A stretch of 64,000 nucleotides of DNA from Chryseobacterium sp. MYb264 (GCF_035974275.1 NZ_CP142422.1:2542001-2606000), one strand, 5' to 3'. Positions 52,902-62,077 are shown, counted from the first letter of the stretch. Numbers and translations: made by a program. Notes: generated by a model from the letters alone, not told the origin.

Positions 52902-54545
52902 TTAATTCTTCAAAAAATCAATCACATCTTTATTCAGTTCATCCGCAATTTCAAAAGGAAGATAATGAGAAACCTTCGGATAAATCTTCAGTTTTGCATT
53001 CGGAATTTCTTTAGCCAGCATTTCTGTATGATCTTTTCTGATAACATCATTCTCCCCGGCAATTACAAAGACCTTACTTTTTATTGTATTTAAGGATTTC
53101 TTGGTAATATTAGGTTCATTTAACATTAAATTCAGTAATCTTTTTTCGTTATTATATTCTGCCTGTTGAGAAAGCTCCATGAATTTCACTTTGCTTTTAA
53201 AATTTTTCAATAATTCTCCGTCAACGCCTTGCGGATAAGCATTCGCACCAATGATAATTAATTTTTCTACGTTTTGAGGATATTTTAAAGCAAATTCAAG
53301 TCCTGTATTTCCACCGTCACTCCACCCCAGAATATTGGCTTTAGACAAATTCAATTGATCCATTATATTTTTAAGATCATCAGCAAAGATCTTATAGGTT
53401 AAATTCCCTTTCGTAAGGTCTTCACTTTTCCCCTGAGATCTGGTATCAATGGCGATCACTTTGAATTGCTTTGAAAGCTCAGGAATCTGCCTGTAAAACT
53501 CTTTGATGCTACCGCCGTTTCCATGAAGTAAAATAAGAGGCTCTCCTTCGCCATAGGTTTCGTAATATAATGCTGCATCATTCAGTTTCACCGTTTTTCC
53601 TGCCGTTTCATTTCTTCCGTAAATAGAAGCTTCAGACTCCATATTGTACTGGCTGAGATCCGGAGTAAGCATTGAAGCTCTGTCGCTGTTATCTTTCACT
53701 TCGTCTTTGAGATTTTTTCCGCTCTTATCCACTTTTACGTCAATATTAATTGCCGGAGCTGCGATAGACATTTTTTTCCAGTCACCATAAAACTCTCGAA
53801 TATATCCCGTTCTGAATAATGCTGCACTAATTTTTATTCCACCCTCAATTTTTCTTAAAAATTGTATTCCTACGAAAAATTTTCCTTGCAACCAAATATT
53901 ACGATCATTTACATCAAGCGTAAAAGTACCGTCCTTCAGCTTATCTTCCGTTAATTTTACTGTAATCTCCTCATTTAGAATATTTTTATCCGGAAAACCA
54001 TTTTTCTCTGAGTAAATACTATAACGTATTAAAATAGGCTGTTCAGAATCTATTTTTACAACATTCAGATTAATATTTTTAATTTTTGCTCTTTTGTTTG
54101 TATTAAATTCCAAAGCAGTTTCCAAATAATCTTCAGGCGACGAATCTTTGTTTAAAGAGTACATTATGCTCTTTGTTTTGGTCTTAACACCCCAATTTTT
54201 ATCAACTAATTTTTTCGGTGCAATTTTCACTTCCTGAATATCCTTTACTTTTTCGTTTAAAATAATTTTTCGTGGATTTTGCTGAATGAAATCTTTAATA
54301 TTCTCTGAAAAACTTTCGTAACCGGCAACATCTATTTTTACTTTATGGGAAGCATTTGACTTTGAAAGATCAATGGTAAAATTCCCTTTCTCATCTGAGA
54401 TCACGCCGGTCGACTCTTTTTCCACACCTATTTTCACATAAGGGATTGGTCTTTTTTCATCATTGGAAATAACCGTTCCGGAAATGATCTGCGCATTATA
54501 ATATAAAGTAGAGAATAAAAGAAATAGAATATTGAATTTTTTCAT
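52902..54545 (-). CDS. Alpha/beta hydrolase with N-terminal carboxypeptidase-regulatory-like domain, secreted
   Basis: 547 residues from the ATG at 54545 (signal peptide MKKFNILFLLFSTLYYNAQ); an earlier ATG six codons upstream is not needed. Residues ~21-95 form a CarboxypepD_reg-like beta domain (GTVISNDEKRPIPYVKIGV), which is typical of TonB-linked surface proteins. Residues ~105-290 form a second beta-rich region. The hydrolase spans ~310-547: HGNGG (341-345), nucleophile Ser409 in GWSDGG, Asp500 in AGENDV and His527 in VSHYLPF. The triad appears complete. The fusion of the regulatory domain with a hydrolase is uncommon. Substrate unknown. Confidence 0.82.
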   Translation of the reverse strand: MKKFNILFLLFSTLYYNAQIISGTVISNDEKRPIPYVKIGVEKESTGVISDEKGNFTIDLSKSNASHKVKIDVAGYESFSENIKDFIQQNPRKIILNEKVKDIQEVKIAPKKLVDKNWGVKTKTKSIMYSLNKDSSPEDYLETALEFNTNKRAKIKNINLNVVKIDSEQPILIRYSIYSEKNGFPDKNILNEEITVKLTEDKLKDGTFTLDVNDRNIWLQGKFFVGIQFLRKIEGGIKISAALFRTGYIREFYGDWKKMSIAAPAINIDVKVDKSGKNLKDEVKDNSDRASMLTPDLSQYNMESEASIYGRNETAGKTVKLNDAALYYETYGEGEPLILLHGNGGSIKEFYRQIPELSKQFKVIAIDTRSQGKSEDLTKGNLTYKIFADDLKNIMDQLNLSKANILGWSDGGNTGLEFALKYPQNVEKLIIIGANAYPQGVDGELLKNFKSKVKFMELSQQAEYNNEKRLLNLMLNEPNITKKSLNTIKSKVFVIAGENDVIRKDHTEMLAKEIPNAKLKIYPKVSHYLPFEIADELNKDVIDFLKN

Positions 54546-54670
54546 GTTAAAAGTTTGCGGCAAAAATCAAAATTTTTATCAACAATTACTCATAATATGA
54601 TATTAAAATTAATTCCGTTTTAGTTAAATTTACTTAAAAACATACTTCACAGAAAATGCAACAACATAAA

Positions 54671-55801
54671 CTATTTAAAAGGTTTTCTCTGAATCCATTC
54701 TATTTTCGGGGAAAGAGACGGAAAAATATTTTTCATAAATGGATTAATGGCGCAATTATTATGCTTGATCAATCCGAAAATTTCAAACGGTTCTGCTCCG
54801 ATTGTTGACTTTATCTCTAAAGCCGTTCTTCCGAAAATTATTCTTGAAAACTGTTGAGTTATTCCAAATTCAACCATATCTAAGAGCATATTCAGATAAA
54901 GCTGCATCTGTTTTTGAATTTCTTTATCGTACCCTAAAAAGTAGGTATCAATATCTTTTGAGTTAAGAATTAAGGTATAAAAACCGACAAGCCTATCATC
55001 AAAAAAATATCCGAAAATTTTAAAATTTTTATTCAGGCATTCTTTCATTTTTTCAAAATGATTTTCAGCGAGAAAAAAAGTATTGAAAGGAGCATTTTCA
55101 GCAACATTTTGATATAGAACATTCATGGTATGCTGATGCTTTCTGATATCAGATAAGCTCAGTTCCTGTTTTATAATGCCAAGTGATTTTTTCTTCGCAG
55201 ATTTAGCTCTGTCGCGGTATTTTTTAGAAAAATCACTCAAATAATCATTGAAATTTTTCCAATTTTCCCTGAGCCTCATCATCATATTGGGCTGCACTGA
55301 AAACCTGAAATACGATTCGTGGTTTTTATCCTGAAAATATTTTACAAAATTAGACTGATAATCTTTATAAATAACCAAGTCTGTTTTTCGGATTTCCTTC
55401 TGCATTCTGCAGACGGCTTCGTCCAGAAGTGAAACCATCTTTTCTATGGTAACTTTCGAACCATCGAAATAAAACCCGTTTTGTCCCGTCAGCATATTAT
55501 TTCCGAGAATCATCACATCTTTGCTGAATTGTCTGGCTGTAAAATTCCGCATATCACACAACATCTCATTTTTCTGAAACGTTTTATGCTGAAGAAAATC
55601 CAAATACTGAAACAAAGCGCCGCCAATCAATTGATCATCCTGAAAAAATCCGAAAAAAAAACATTCCATATTCTCTGGTTTCGAGACCTCAAGAACACAA
55701 AAATATTCTTTGGAAAGCATGATATTATGATTTCCAACGATGGCATTCCAATTTTCAGGCAAATCAGAAGTCTTACTGTAAATTTTCAAAGTATATGACA
55801 T
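54671..55801 (-). CDS. FemAB/GNAT-like acyltransferase, 376 aa
   Basis: 376 residues. The layout resembles peptidogalycan/FemAB-type acetyltransferases: a first half with IGGALFQYLDFLQHK and a second with KKYRDRAKSAKKKSLGI, FGYFFDDRLVGFYTLILN and ELQFSRIIFGRTALE-like segments. No signal peptide, so it acts in the cytoplasm. Possible substrates are cell-envelope precursors. Its start codon lies next to the terminator of the upstream gene (55803-55827). Family call moderate, function open. Confidence 0.65.
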   Translation of the reverse strand: MSYTLKIYSKTSDLPENWNAIVGNHNIMLSKEYFCVLEVSKPENMECFFFGFFQDDQLIGGALFQYLDFLQHKTFQKNEMLCDMRNFTARQFSKDVMILGNNMLTGQNGFYFDGSKVTIEKMVSLLDEAVCRMQKEIRKTDLVIYKDYQSNFVKYFQDKNHESYFRFSVQPNMMMRLRENWKNFNDYLSDFSKKYRDRAKSAKKKSLGIIKQELSLSDIRKHQHTMNVLYQNVAENAPFNTFFLAENHFEKMKECLNKNFKIFGYFFDDRLVGFYTLILNSKDIDTYFLGYDKEIQKQMQLYLNMLLDMVEFGITQQFSRIIFGRTALEIKSTIGAEPFEIFGLIKHNNCAINPFMKNIFPSLSPKIEWIQRKPFK

Positions 55802-55802
55802 A

Positions 55803-55827
55803 AAAAAGGCTACGCAAAAGTAGCCTT
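55803..55827 (-). terminator. Terminator after the DUF1761 gene
   Basis: On the reverse strand AAGGCTAC/GTAGCCTT stem with a 6-base loop and T run. It ends two bases before the start codon of the next gene, so that gene must be read through or have a promoter overlapping the terminator. Confidence 0.8.
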
Positions 55828-55847
55828 ATCTTTTAAATATGTTCAAA

Positions 55848-56363
55848 TTATTTTTGTGTTACCCAATGAAAACCGTCTACCGCATACCAGCCGCAGATAA
55901 TTCCGCCCATAATGGTGATGGTAATTGTCCAGTAAGCAGAATTAATCATCGTATATCTCCAGGATTTCCTTTCAAACATTGCATTGATTGCCGTCATCGG
56001 AAAAACAAATAAAAATCCTGCCATGAAAGAATGTAAAGCCCCGTGTCCAAAAGAGCGATAGGCCATTTTATAGTCTTTCATAAACGCGTGATAAGAATCA
56101 TTAGCATTCAGCTCATCTCCGCCTACCATTCCCAGTGCTCCAAACTGATGAATAGTGACAAATTGAAGAAAAAGCCCCATCAATAAGGATAAAATCACAG
56201 AGAAAACAAAGACACCAATCATAGAGCCTTTCATTTTTTCTTCTGTCAATCCGGATTCTTCCATCCAGATTCTACCAAAAATTTTGGGATGATACCAGAT
56301 AAATCCCATTATTAATGGAACAAGTGCAGCTACGAAAATAGCCCAATAGTTAATTTGCATCAT
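55848..56363 (-). CDS. DUF1761-family membrane protein
   Basis: 171 residues with four hydrophobic segments. The N-terminus MMQINYWAIFVAALVPLIMG followed by WYHPKIFGRIWMEESGL is the DUF1761 signature. The C-terminus has WRYTMINSAYWTITITIMGG. Function unknown. It is monocistronic by the terminator at its end. The upstream gap to 56590 is AT-rich without another gene. Confidence 0.85.
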   Translation of the reverse strand: MMQINYWAIFVAALVPLIMGFIWYHPKIFGRIWMEESGLTEEKMKGSMIGVFVFSVILSLLMGLFLQFVTIHQFGALGMVGGDELNANDSYHAFMKDYKMAYRSFGHGALHSFMAGFLFVFPMTAINAMFERKSWRYTMINSAYWTITITIMGGIICGWYAVDGFHWVTQK

Positions 56364-56590
56364 AGTTTTAATTTTATAATATGTTATAATAAAGCTACAT
56401 TAAAAATCAATACAAAATGTATTTAATTTAAAACATTGTTAATTTTAATCACAATATCACAATTAAAACACCATCCATTGAATAATAATTCAAACCCAAT
56501 AGCAATTTGTTGTTTATTTCAACCACAAACAAAATTCAAAATCGCATATTCTCAGAGGCTTTATTTAAAAGTTTTCTTGTTACATTTTCG

Positions 56591-56598
56591 TACTTTTG
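56591..56598 (+). promoter_or_regulatory. Putative -7 box of the ABC-F gene
   Basis: TACTTTTG fits TAnnTTTG, 39 bases before the ATG at 56638. Confidence 0.4.
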
Positions 56599-56637
56599 CG
56601 GCTCAATTGAAATTAAATATCAAACCATTACATTCCA

Positions 56638-58524
56638 ATGAATTACGTTTCTGTAGAAAACCTTACCAAATCTTACGGCATTAAAGTTTTGTTTGAGGAT
56701 ATCTCTTTTCATGTAAATGAAGGAGATAAAATTGCCATCGTTGCCAAAAATGGAAGCGGAAAGTCTACCCTTCTTAAAATTTTAATGGGCAAGGAAATTG
56801 CAGACAGCGGAACGGTAAAAATTAATAAAGATATTCAGGTTGTTTTGTTTGATCAGGAAATCGAATTTGATTCTGATCTTACCATCGATGAGTTTATGAT
56901 GACCTTAGATTCGGCACCTATTCAGGCTCTGAAAAATTATCATCAGTCGCTTCTTTCCACGGATTATGATTTCATTGAAAAAGCTTTGGCAGAAATGGAA
57001 ATTCACAAAGCCTGGGATCTGGAAAATGAAATGGCACAAATCCTTTCTCAGCTAAAGATCACGGATCTGACGGCGAAAATGGGAACTCTTTCCGGAGGTC
57101 AGATCAAGCGTGTGGCACTGGCTAAACTATTGACAGAAACCAGAGCTGAACACCGCCATACTCTATTGATTATGGATGAGCCGACCAACCACCTTGATGT
57201 GGAAATGGTAGAATGGCTGGAAAGTTATCTGAGTAAAGCAAAAATCACGTTGATACTTGTAACCCACGACAGATATTTTCTGGATGCGGTTTGTGGAATT
57301 ATCTGGGAAATGGAAGACAAAAATCTGTATTTCCATAATGGTTCTTACGCCACCTATCTTGAAAACAAAATGATTCGTGAGGATAATATGAATGCAACCA
57401 TCGACAAAGCCAATAATCTTTACAGAAAAGAGCTTGAGTGGATGCGCAGACAGCCTAAAGCAAGAACAACAAAATCAAAATCCCGACAGGAGGACTTCTA
57501 CGAAACGGAAAAAATAGCAAAAACCGACACGAGAAAAGAATCTCTGGAACTCGATTTCGAAATGAAAAGACTGGGAAATAAGATCTTAGAACTAAGAAAT
57601 ATTTCTAAAAGTTACGGTGAAAAATTATTATTGAAAGATTTCAGCTACCAGTTCCAGCGAGGTGAAAAAATAGGGATTGTAGGAAAAAATGGCGCCGGGA
57701 AATCTACTTTATTAAATATTATCCAAGGGTTTGAACCCAAAGATTCCGGAGAAATAGAAACCGGAGAAACCATCAAATTCGGGTATTTTTCACAAAAAGG
57801 ACTTAAATATAAAGAAGAGGAAAGAGTCATCGATTTTATCAAAGAAATTTCTGAAAACTTTCCTTTGGCCAATGGAAGAACGATTTCGGCATCACAGTTT
57901 TTAAGATTATTCTTATTTGATGACCAAACTCAATATTCGCCCATCTCAAAACTTTCAGGAGGTGAAAAAAGAAGATTACACCTGATGTACATTCTATATC
58001 AGAATCCGAACTTCTTAATATGTGATGAGCCTACGAATGACCTGGATCTTCCGACATTGACGGTACTCGAAAATTTCTTATTGAATTTCCAGGGGAGTTT
58101 AATTATTGTTTCTCACGACCGATATTTTATGGATCGAATTGTTGACCATATTTTAGCGTTTGAAGGAGAAGGAAAAATCCGGGATTTTATAGGGAATTTC
58201 TCAGAATACAGAGAAAATTTAAAATTAGAAGATAAAACACCGAAAGCAGTTGTTGAGAAAAAAGCAGAAGCGCCAGTTCCTAAACCTACGCCAGTTGCTA
58301 CGCCTCAGGCTCCAAAAAGAAAACTTTCTTTCAAAGAACAGAGAGAATTAGAGACTATTGACAAGGAAATTCCTCAGTTGGAAGAACAACGTGCGAAGAT
58401 CCTTGAGCAGTTGAACAATGAAACGGATTACGAAAAAATAGCCAAACTTTCAGCTGAATTAGAAGCACTTTCCGAGAAATTGGAAAACCACGAAATGAGA
58501 TGGCTTGAGCTTCAGGAAATATAA
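56638..58524 (+). CDS. ABC-F family ATPase
   Basis: 628 residues with two ATP-binding cassettes and no membrane part. Walker A: AKNGSGKST (36-44) and GKNGAGKST in the second cassette. Signature motifs are LSGGQIKR and LSGGEKRR. Walker B regions are LLIMDEPTNHLD and LICDEPTNDLD. The linker between cassettes (LEWMRRQPKARTTKSKSR) and the C-terminal coiled coil (~555-628, basic, Pro-rich hinge) are typical of Uup/EttA-type proteins. ABC-F proteins act on ribosomes, in translation quality control or antibiotic protection; this one looks Uup-like. Confidence 0.94.
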   Translation: MNYVSVENLTKSYGIKVLFEDISFHVNEGDKIAIVAKNGSGKSTLLKILMGKEIADSGTVKINKDIQVVLFDQEIEFDSDLTIDEFMMTLDSAPIQALKNYHQSLLSTDYDFIEKALAEMEIHKAWDLENEMAQILSQLKITDLTAKMGTLSGGQIKRVALAKLLTETRAEHRHTLLIMDEPTNHLDVEMVEWLESYLSKAKITLILVTHDRYFLDAVCGIIWEMEDKNLYFHNGSYATYLENKMIREDNMNATIDKANNLYRKELEWMRRQPKARTTKSKSRQEDFYETEKIAKTDTRKESLELDFEMKRLGNKILELRNISKSYGEKLLLKDFSYQFQRGEKIGIVGKNGAGKSTLLNIIQGFEPKDSGEIETGETIKFGYFSQKGLKYKEEERVIDFIKEISENFPLANGRTISASQFLRLFLFDDQTQYSPISKLSGGEKRRLHLMYILYQNPNFLICDEPTNDLDLPTLTVLENFLLNFQGSLIIVSHDRYFMDRIVDHILAFEGEGKIRDFIGNFSEYRENLKLEDKTPKAVVEKKAEAPVPKPTPVATPQAPKRKLSFKEQRELETIDKEIPQLEEQRAKILEQLNNETDYEKIAKLSAELEALSEKLENHEMRWLELQEI

Positions 58525-58667
58525 TGAATTTAGAGTGAGAGGGTTGTAGAGTAGATAAGTTTGAGGAGTATCCGTATTTTAAATAAATTGTCTGAATTAA
58601 TTTAATTAAGATACAGCCTCTACAACTCTCCTACTCTAAAACTCTCCCACGCTAATACTTTCAAACT
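58525..58667. repeat. Imperfect inverted repeat between ABC-F and oxidoreductase genes
   Basis: GGTTGTAGAG near 58545 and CTCTACAACTC near 58620 pair across an AT-rich loop, with further partial AGAGT/ACTCT matches outside. It could act as a terminator for both convergent genes; no T-run hairpin of the usual kind is seen. Confidence 0.4.
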
Positions 58668-59726
58668 CTATTCAAATGTAATTACCCGCTCGTCTTTCGA
58701 ACTCGCCCACGCAGCATCAATAATTTTCATATTCAGAATCACTTCTTCTGCCGGTGATGGCAAGTAATATCCGAAAACGATATGCTCATAAATGTTTTGA
58801 TAATAGTTCATATAATTTCCGGCCTCGCTTGAGGTAAGAATTCTTTCTGTTTCTTTATTTTCATTTAAATAATTCAGGATTCCATCTGCTTCTTTTAAAG
58901 GTAACGTCCAATCTTTACCATATTCAGGAACTGCTCCGGCTACCAGTTCATTTTCCTGATTATCTGTTCTTTCCTGTAAAAAACTACCATTGCTTCCATG
59001 CAGAACATAGGCGTAATGAGCTTCTTTACTAAACACGGAAGATTTTAACCTCACTCTTAATTCATCTTTATAATACAATAAAATTTCAAAATAATCGTTG
59101 GCATATTCAATTCCTTTCATAGAAAAAACATCTGCGAAAAGCTTTTCCGGAAAACCGAATAACTGAACTGCCTGATCTACCAAATGCGCCCCTAAATCGT
59201 GAAGAGAACCTGAACCCGTTTCATTTGGATTTTCTTTGTGAGATTTTCCACTTGGCTCGGTACGGAATCTATCAAAACGAATTTCCACTTCTTTAATAGT
59301 TCCTAATTTTTGTTCACTGATCACTTTCTGAACCTGAAGATAATCACGGTCAAATCTTCTGTTTTGGTAAACACTTAGAAAAAGACCTTTTTCTTCAGCT
59401 AATTTTGCCAACTGCTCTGCTTCTGAAACATTCACGGTGAAAGGTTTTTCCACCACAACGTTCTTTCCTGCCTCCAATGCCATTTTTACATATTCAAAAT
59501 GAGTCTGAACAGGCGTATTCACCACAACCAGTTCGATATCTGCATGCTGCAACATTTCTTCGACGGAACGAAAAATTTCTGCATCGGGATATTTTTCTTT
59601 TGACTCTTCCTTACTTCTTTCTACCACAGCCGACATAAAAAATCCCGGATGTTCTTTTAAAAAGGGAGCATGGAAAACTTTCCCACTCATTCCAAAGGCA
59701 CAAAGCCCGACTTTTACCAATTGCAT
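58668..59726 (-). CDS. Gfo/Idh/MocA-family oxidoreductase
   Basis: 352 residues from the ATG at 59726 (MQLVKVGLCAFGMSGKVFHA); the longer frame to 59768 adds only a low-complexity leader. The Rossmann segment VGLCAFGMSGKVFHAPFL is at the N-terminus, the EKP motif is NVVVEKPFTVN near residue 95, and the C-terminal domain has GSGSLHDLGAHLVDQAVQLFG. These NAD(P)-dependent enzymes act on sugars or sugar-like compounds. A single gene with no clear pathway partners. Confidence 0.9.
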   Translation of the reverse strand: MQLVKVGLCAFGMSGKVFHAPFLKEHPGFFMSAVVERSKEESKEKYPDAEIFRSVEEMLQHADIELVVVNTPVQTHFEYVKMALEAGKNVVVEKPFTVNVSEAEQLAKLAEEKGLFLSVYQNRRFDRDYLQVQKVISEQKLGTIKEVEIRFDRFRTEPSGKSHKENPNETGSGSLHDLGAHLVDQAVQLFGFPEKLFADVFSMKGIEYANDYFEILLYYKDELRVRLKSSVFSKEAHYAYVLHGSNGSFLQERTDNQENELVAGAVPEYGKDWTLPLKEADGILNYLNENKETERILTSSEAGNYMNYYQNIYEHIVFGYYLPSPAEEVILNMKIIDAAWASSKDERVITFE

Positions 59727-60020
59727 AATTTTATTTTTAACAAATATATTTATAATTATTTTTAGCACATCCTTGATGATTCATTTTGGGATATGCATCA
59801 TACGCAGAACTTTCCCGTTAGAATCTCACGGGATATTTATTTCAGTTCATCCCATTACTTTTACTTTTTTATTAAAAGCGGTAATCAGTACAGTACCTTT
59901 AAAGTTAAAACCCTTTACAGAGCCTTTATCAATTTATAATCACTATAATTTCTTTTTATAAAACGGAAGTTGCAAATTTGCATTTTTTAATTTAACCTTT
60001 AAAAGCAAAACAATTTACCT

Positions 60021-60536
60021 ATGGATAAGATTAAGGATACGAGAAGTTTTATGAGAATCACCCATCGGTACCTGGGTTATTTTCTCGCGGGTATCATGGC
60101 GGTATACGCCATCAGCGGGGTTCTGCTGATCTACAGAGACACCGACTTTCTGAAAAAAGAACAGTCTTATGAAAAAGTAATAGAGAAGAACCTTTCCGAG
60201 AAAGAGATCAGCAAAGCGCTAAACATCAAAAACTTTGAAATAGAAAAGCAGGAAGGAGATATTCTTAAATTTAAAGAGGGCACCTATACCCCTTCTACAG
60301 GAGAGGCAAAATACACAAAAAAAGAACTTCCTTATCTACTTGACAAAATGGCTAAACTACACAAAGCCAAATCAAAGGACTCTTTGTCACCCTTAAATGC
60401 TTTCTTTGGGATTGCCTTATTATTTTTTGTGATTTCCAGCTTTTGGATGTTCAAACCGAAAACCAAAATATTCAAACGAGGAATAATTTTCACCATTTCA
60501 GGTATTATTATTTCTATTATTTTATTATTAATATAA
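60021..60536 (+). CDS. PepSY-associated membrane protein, 171 aa
   Basis: 171 residues. The N-terminal MRITHRYLGYFLAGIMAVYAISG is the PepSY-TM type helix with its conserved His-x-Tyr-Leu-Gly. A periplasmic middle (~45-125) has PepSY-like character, and two further helices lie near 125-145 and 155-171. PepSY_TM proteins accompany iron reduction or redox systems, but no partner is here. The stretch 59727-60020 before it contains a TGCAAATTTGCA palindrome at about 59970 and no gene. Confidence 0.6.
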   Translation: MDKIKDTRSFMRITHRYLGYFLAGIMAVYAISGVLLIYRDTDFLKKEQSYEKVIEKNLSEKEISKALNIKNFEIEKQEGDILKFKEGTYTPSTGEAKYTKKELPYLLDKMAKLHKAKSKDSLSPLNAFFGIALLFFVISSFWMFKPKTKIFKRGIIFTISGIIISIILLLI

Positions 60537-60631
60537 TTTTGCGAATTTTTTATTTTAAATGTTAAAAAAAACAATTATCAATTTTGTTAAATTTAACATT
60601 ATTTTAAGAAAATTATCTGAAAATAAAGCTT

Positions 60632-60649
60632 TTGGCACGCATATTGAAT
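60632..60649 (+). promoter_or_regulatory. Candidate sigma-54 promoter of the OM barrel gene
   Basis: TTGGCACGCATATTGAAT: the -24 half (TTGGCACG) is a perfect RpoN consensus, the spacing GG-N10-GA is right, and the -12 GC reads GA. It lies 48 bases before the ATG at 60698. Confidence 0.5.
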
Positions 60650-60697
60650 CTCACTAGTTTTAGAATAATAAACATTAATTAATAAAAATTATAAATT

Positions 60698-61291
60698 ATG
60701 AAAAAACTAATTCTAGCAGGTATACTAGGAGCAGCAGGATTAACAACTTCCATGAATGCTCAGATTCAAAAAGGAAACTGGATGGTAGGAAGCAGCTTGG
60801 TAACAAGTAATTTCGGATTAAATACCGGTGGTGGATATCAGATTAATCTTCAGCCAAAAGGTGCTTATTTCATTGAAGACAACGTAGCTGTTGGGGGATA
60901 TGTAAATTTAGGTATTGGTAAATCATCAAACACATCAAATACCAGATTTGATTATGGAGTAGGTGCTTTAGGACGTTACTATCTTTCTCCGGGAGAGCAA
61001 GGTGTAGACAATTTATTAAACCACGGAAGATGGTTCTTCGAAGGTAATGTAGGTGTTGGTGGTTATTCTATCAGCAAAGGAGGTAACTCTACAACAGGTC
61101 TTGACTTTGGGGTAGGTCCTGGTTATTCTTACTTTATTACTCCGAACATCGGTTTAGAAGGTTTAGTAAAATATGCTGGGGTAACAGGTTTCGGGAACAC
61201 AGGTTTAACGTCTAATATTACATTCAACCTTGGTTTCAGTATTTATTTGCCTACTTCTAAAGCTAAGCAGATTGCTAACGACGTTAAGTAA
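60698..61291 (+). CDS. Small outer-membrane beta-barrel protein (porin family)
   Basis: 197 residues with signal peptide MKKLILAGILGAAGLTTSMNA. The mature protein is a set of beta hairpins with aromatic girdles and Gly-rich turns (GNWMVGSSLVTSNFGL, later FEGNVGVGGYSISKGGN and GLTSNITFNLGFSIYL), ending in a short tail. It is probably an 8-stranded OmpW/OmpX-like barrel. Ligand unknown. It has its own candidate promoter and a terminator. Confidence 0.82.
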   Translation: MKKLILAGILGAAGLTTSMNAQIQKGNWMVGSSLVTSNFGLNTGGGYQINLQPKGAYFIEDNVAVGGYVNLGIGKSSNTSNTRFDYGVGALGRYYLSPGEQGVDNLLNHGRWFFEGNVGVGGYSISKGGNSTTGLDFGVGPGYSYFITPNIGLEGLVKYAGVTGFGNTGLTSNITFNLGFSIYLPTSKAKQIANDVK

Positions 61292-61317
61292 TTTAATTAC
61301 CTAACCTATATAAAATG

Positions 61318-61352
61318 AAATCGCCTCGAAAATATTTTCGAGGCGATTTTCT
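61318..61352 (+). terminator. Terminator after the OM barrel gene
   Basis: AAATCGCCTCGAAAAT/ATTTTCGAGGCGATTT stem with T run; symmetric, so also usable for the convergent peroxiredoxin gene. Confidence 0.88.
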
Positions 61353-61388
61353 TACAAATTAAAACTAAACTATAAAAAATCAAATAAA

Positions 61389-62024
61389 TCATGTATTGGG
61401 TTGGGGCGTATATCGTAGATACGGCTTTATTTCTGTAACCCCTTTTGGGAAAATTTTCCTCGCATCTTCTGTAGAAACCGCAGGGGGAATAATTACATCA
61501 TCTCCATTTTTCCAGTTCACAGGGGTAGCAATTTTATGTGAATCAACCAACTGAAGAGAGTCCAGAACGCGGATAATCTCGTTGAAATTTCTTCCTGTAG
61601 AAGCAGGATATGTAATAATCAGACGAACTTTTTTTTCAGGATCAATAATTAATAATGACCGAACGGTCGCTGTCGCAGAAGCATTCGGATGAATAAAATC
61701 ATACAATTCTGAAACTTTTCTGTCTTTATCGGCAATAATAGGAAACTGTACATCTGTATTCTGGGTTTCATTAATATCTTTTATCCAGTTTTGATGATCT
61801 TCTACACCATCTACACTTAAAGCAATAACTTTGGTTCCTCTTTTATCAAACTCAGATTTTAATTTTGAGGTAAAACCTAATTCTGTTGTACAGACCGGTG
61901 TATAATCCGCCGGATGAGAAAATAAAATTCCCCACGAATTGTCTAAATAAGTATAAAAATCAATGTTACCTGCAGATGACTCTGCCTGAAAATTCGGTGC
62001 AATATCTCCTAGTTTGATTGACAT
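61389..62024 (-). CDS. 1-Cys peroxiredoxin (Prx6 subfamily)
   Basis: Reduces peroxides through one peroxidatic Cys, Cys45 in SHPADYTPVCTTELGF. 211 residues, normal for Prx6-type, with a C-terminal extension (WKNGDDVIIPPAVSTEDARK) typical of the subfamily. No second resolving Cys appears at the usual place. It is probably cytoplasmic. It is a single gene read from a strong promoter embedded in a palindrome, suggesting redox- or metabolite-linked control. Confidence 0.94.
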   Translation of the reverse strand: MSIKLGDIAPNFQAESSAGNIDFYTYLDNSWGILFSHPADYTPVCTTELGFTSKLKSEFDKRGTKVIALSVDGVEDHQNWIKDINETQNTDVQFPIIADKDRKVSELYDFIHPNASATATVRSLLIIDPEKKVRLIITYPASTGRNFNEIIRVLDSLQLVDSHKIATPVNWKNGDDVIIPPAVSTEDARKIFPKGVTEIKPYLRYTPQPNT

Positions 62025-62041
62025 AATACGTTGTTTTTATT

Positions 62042-62077
62042 AGTCTACAAATTTAGTAGACTTTTTCTAACTGGCAA
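62042..62077 (-). promoter_or_regulatory. Peroxiredoxin promoter within a perfect palindrome
   Basis: Reverse strand TTG (62075-62077), 19-base spacer, TAAATTTG (62048-62055). The -7 box is embraced by AGTCTAC-N7-GTAGACT (62042-62062), a perfect 7+7 inverted repeat. A regulator bound here would cover the -7 box. It is 18 bases before the ATG. Confidence 0.7.

Noticed and set aside
59773..59961. Forward 62-aa ORF before the PepSY-like gene
   Set aside because: Composition and sequence look random; no homology recognised and no promoter signal.
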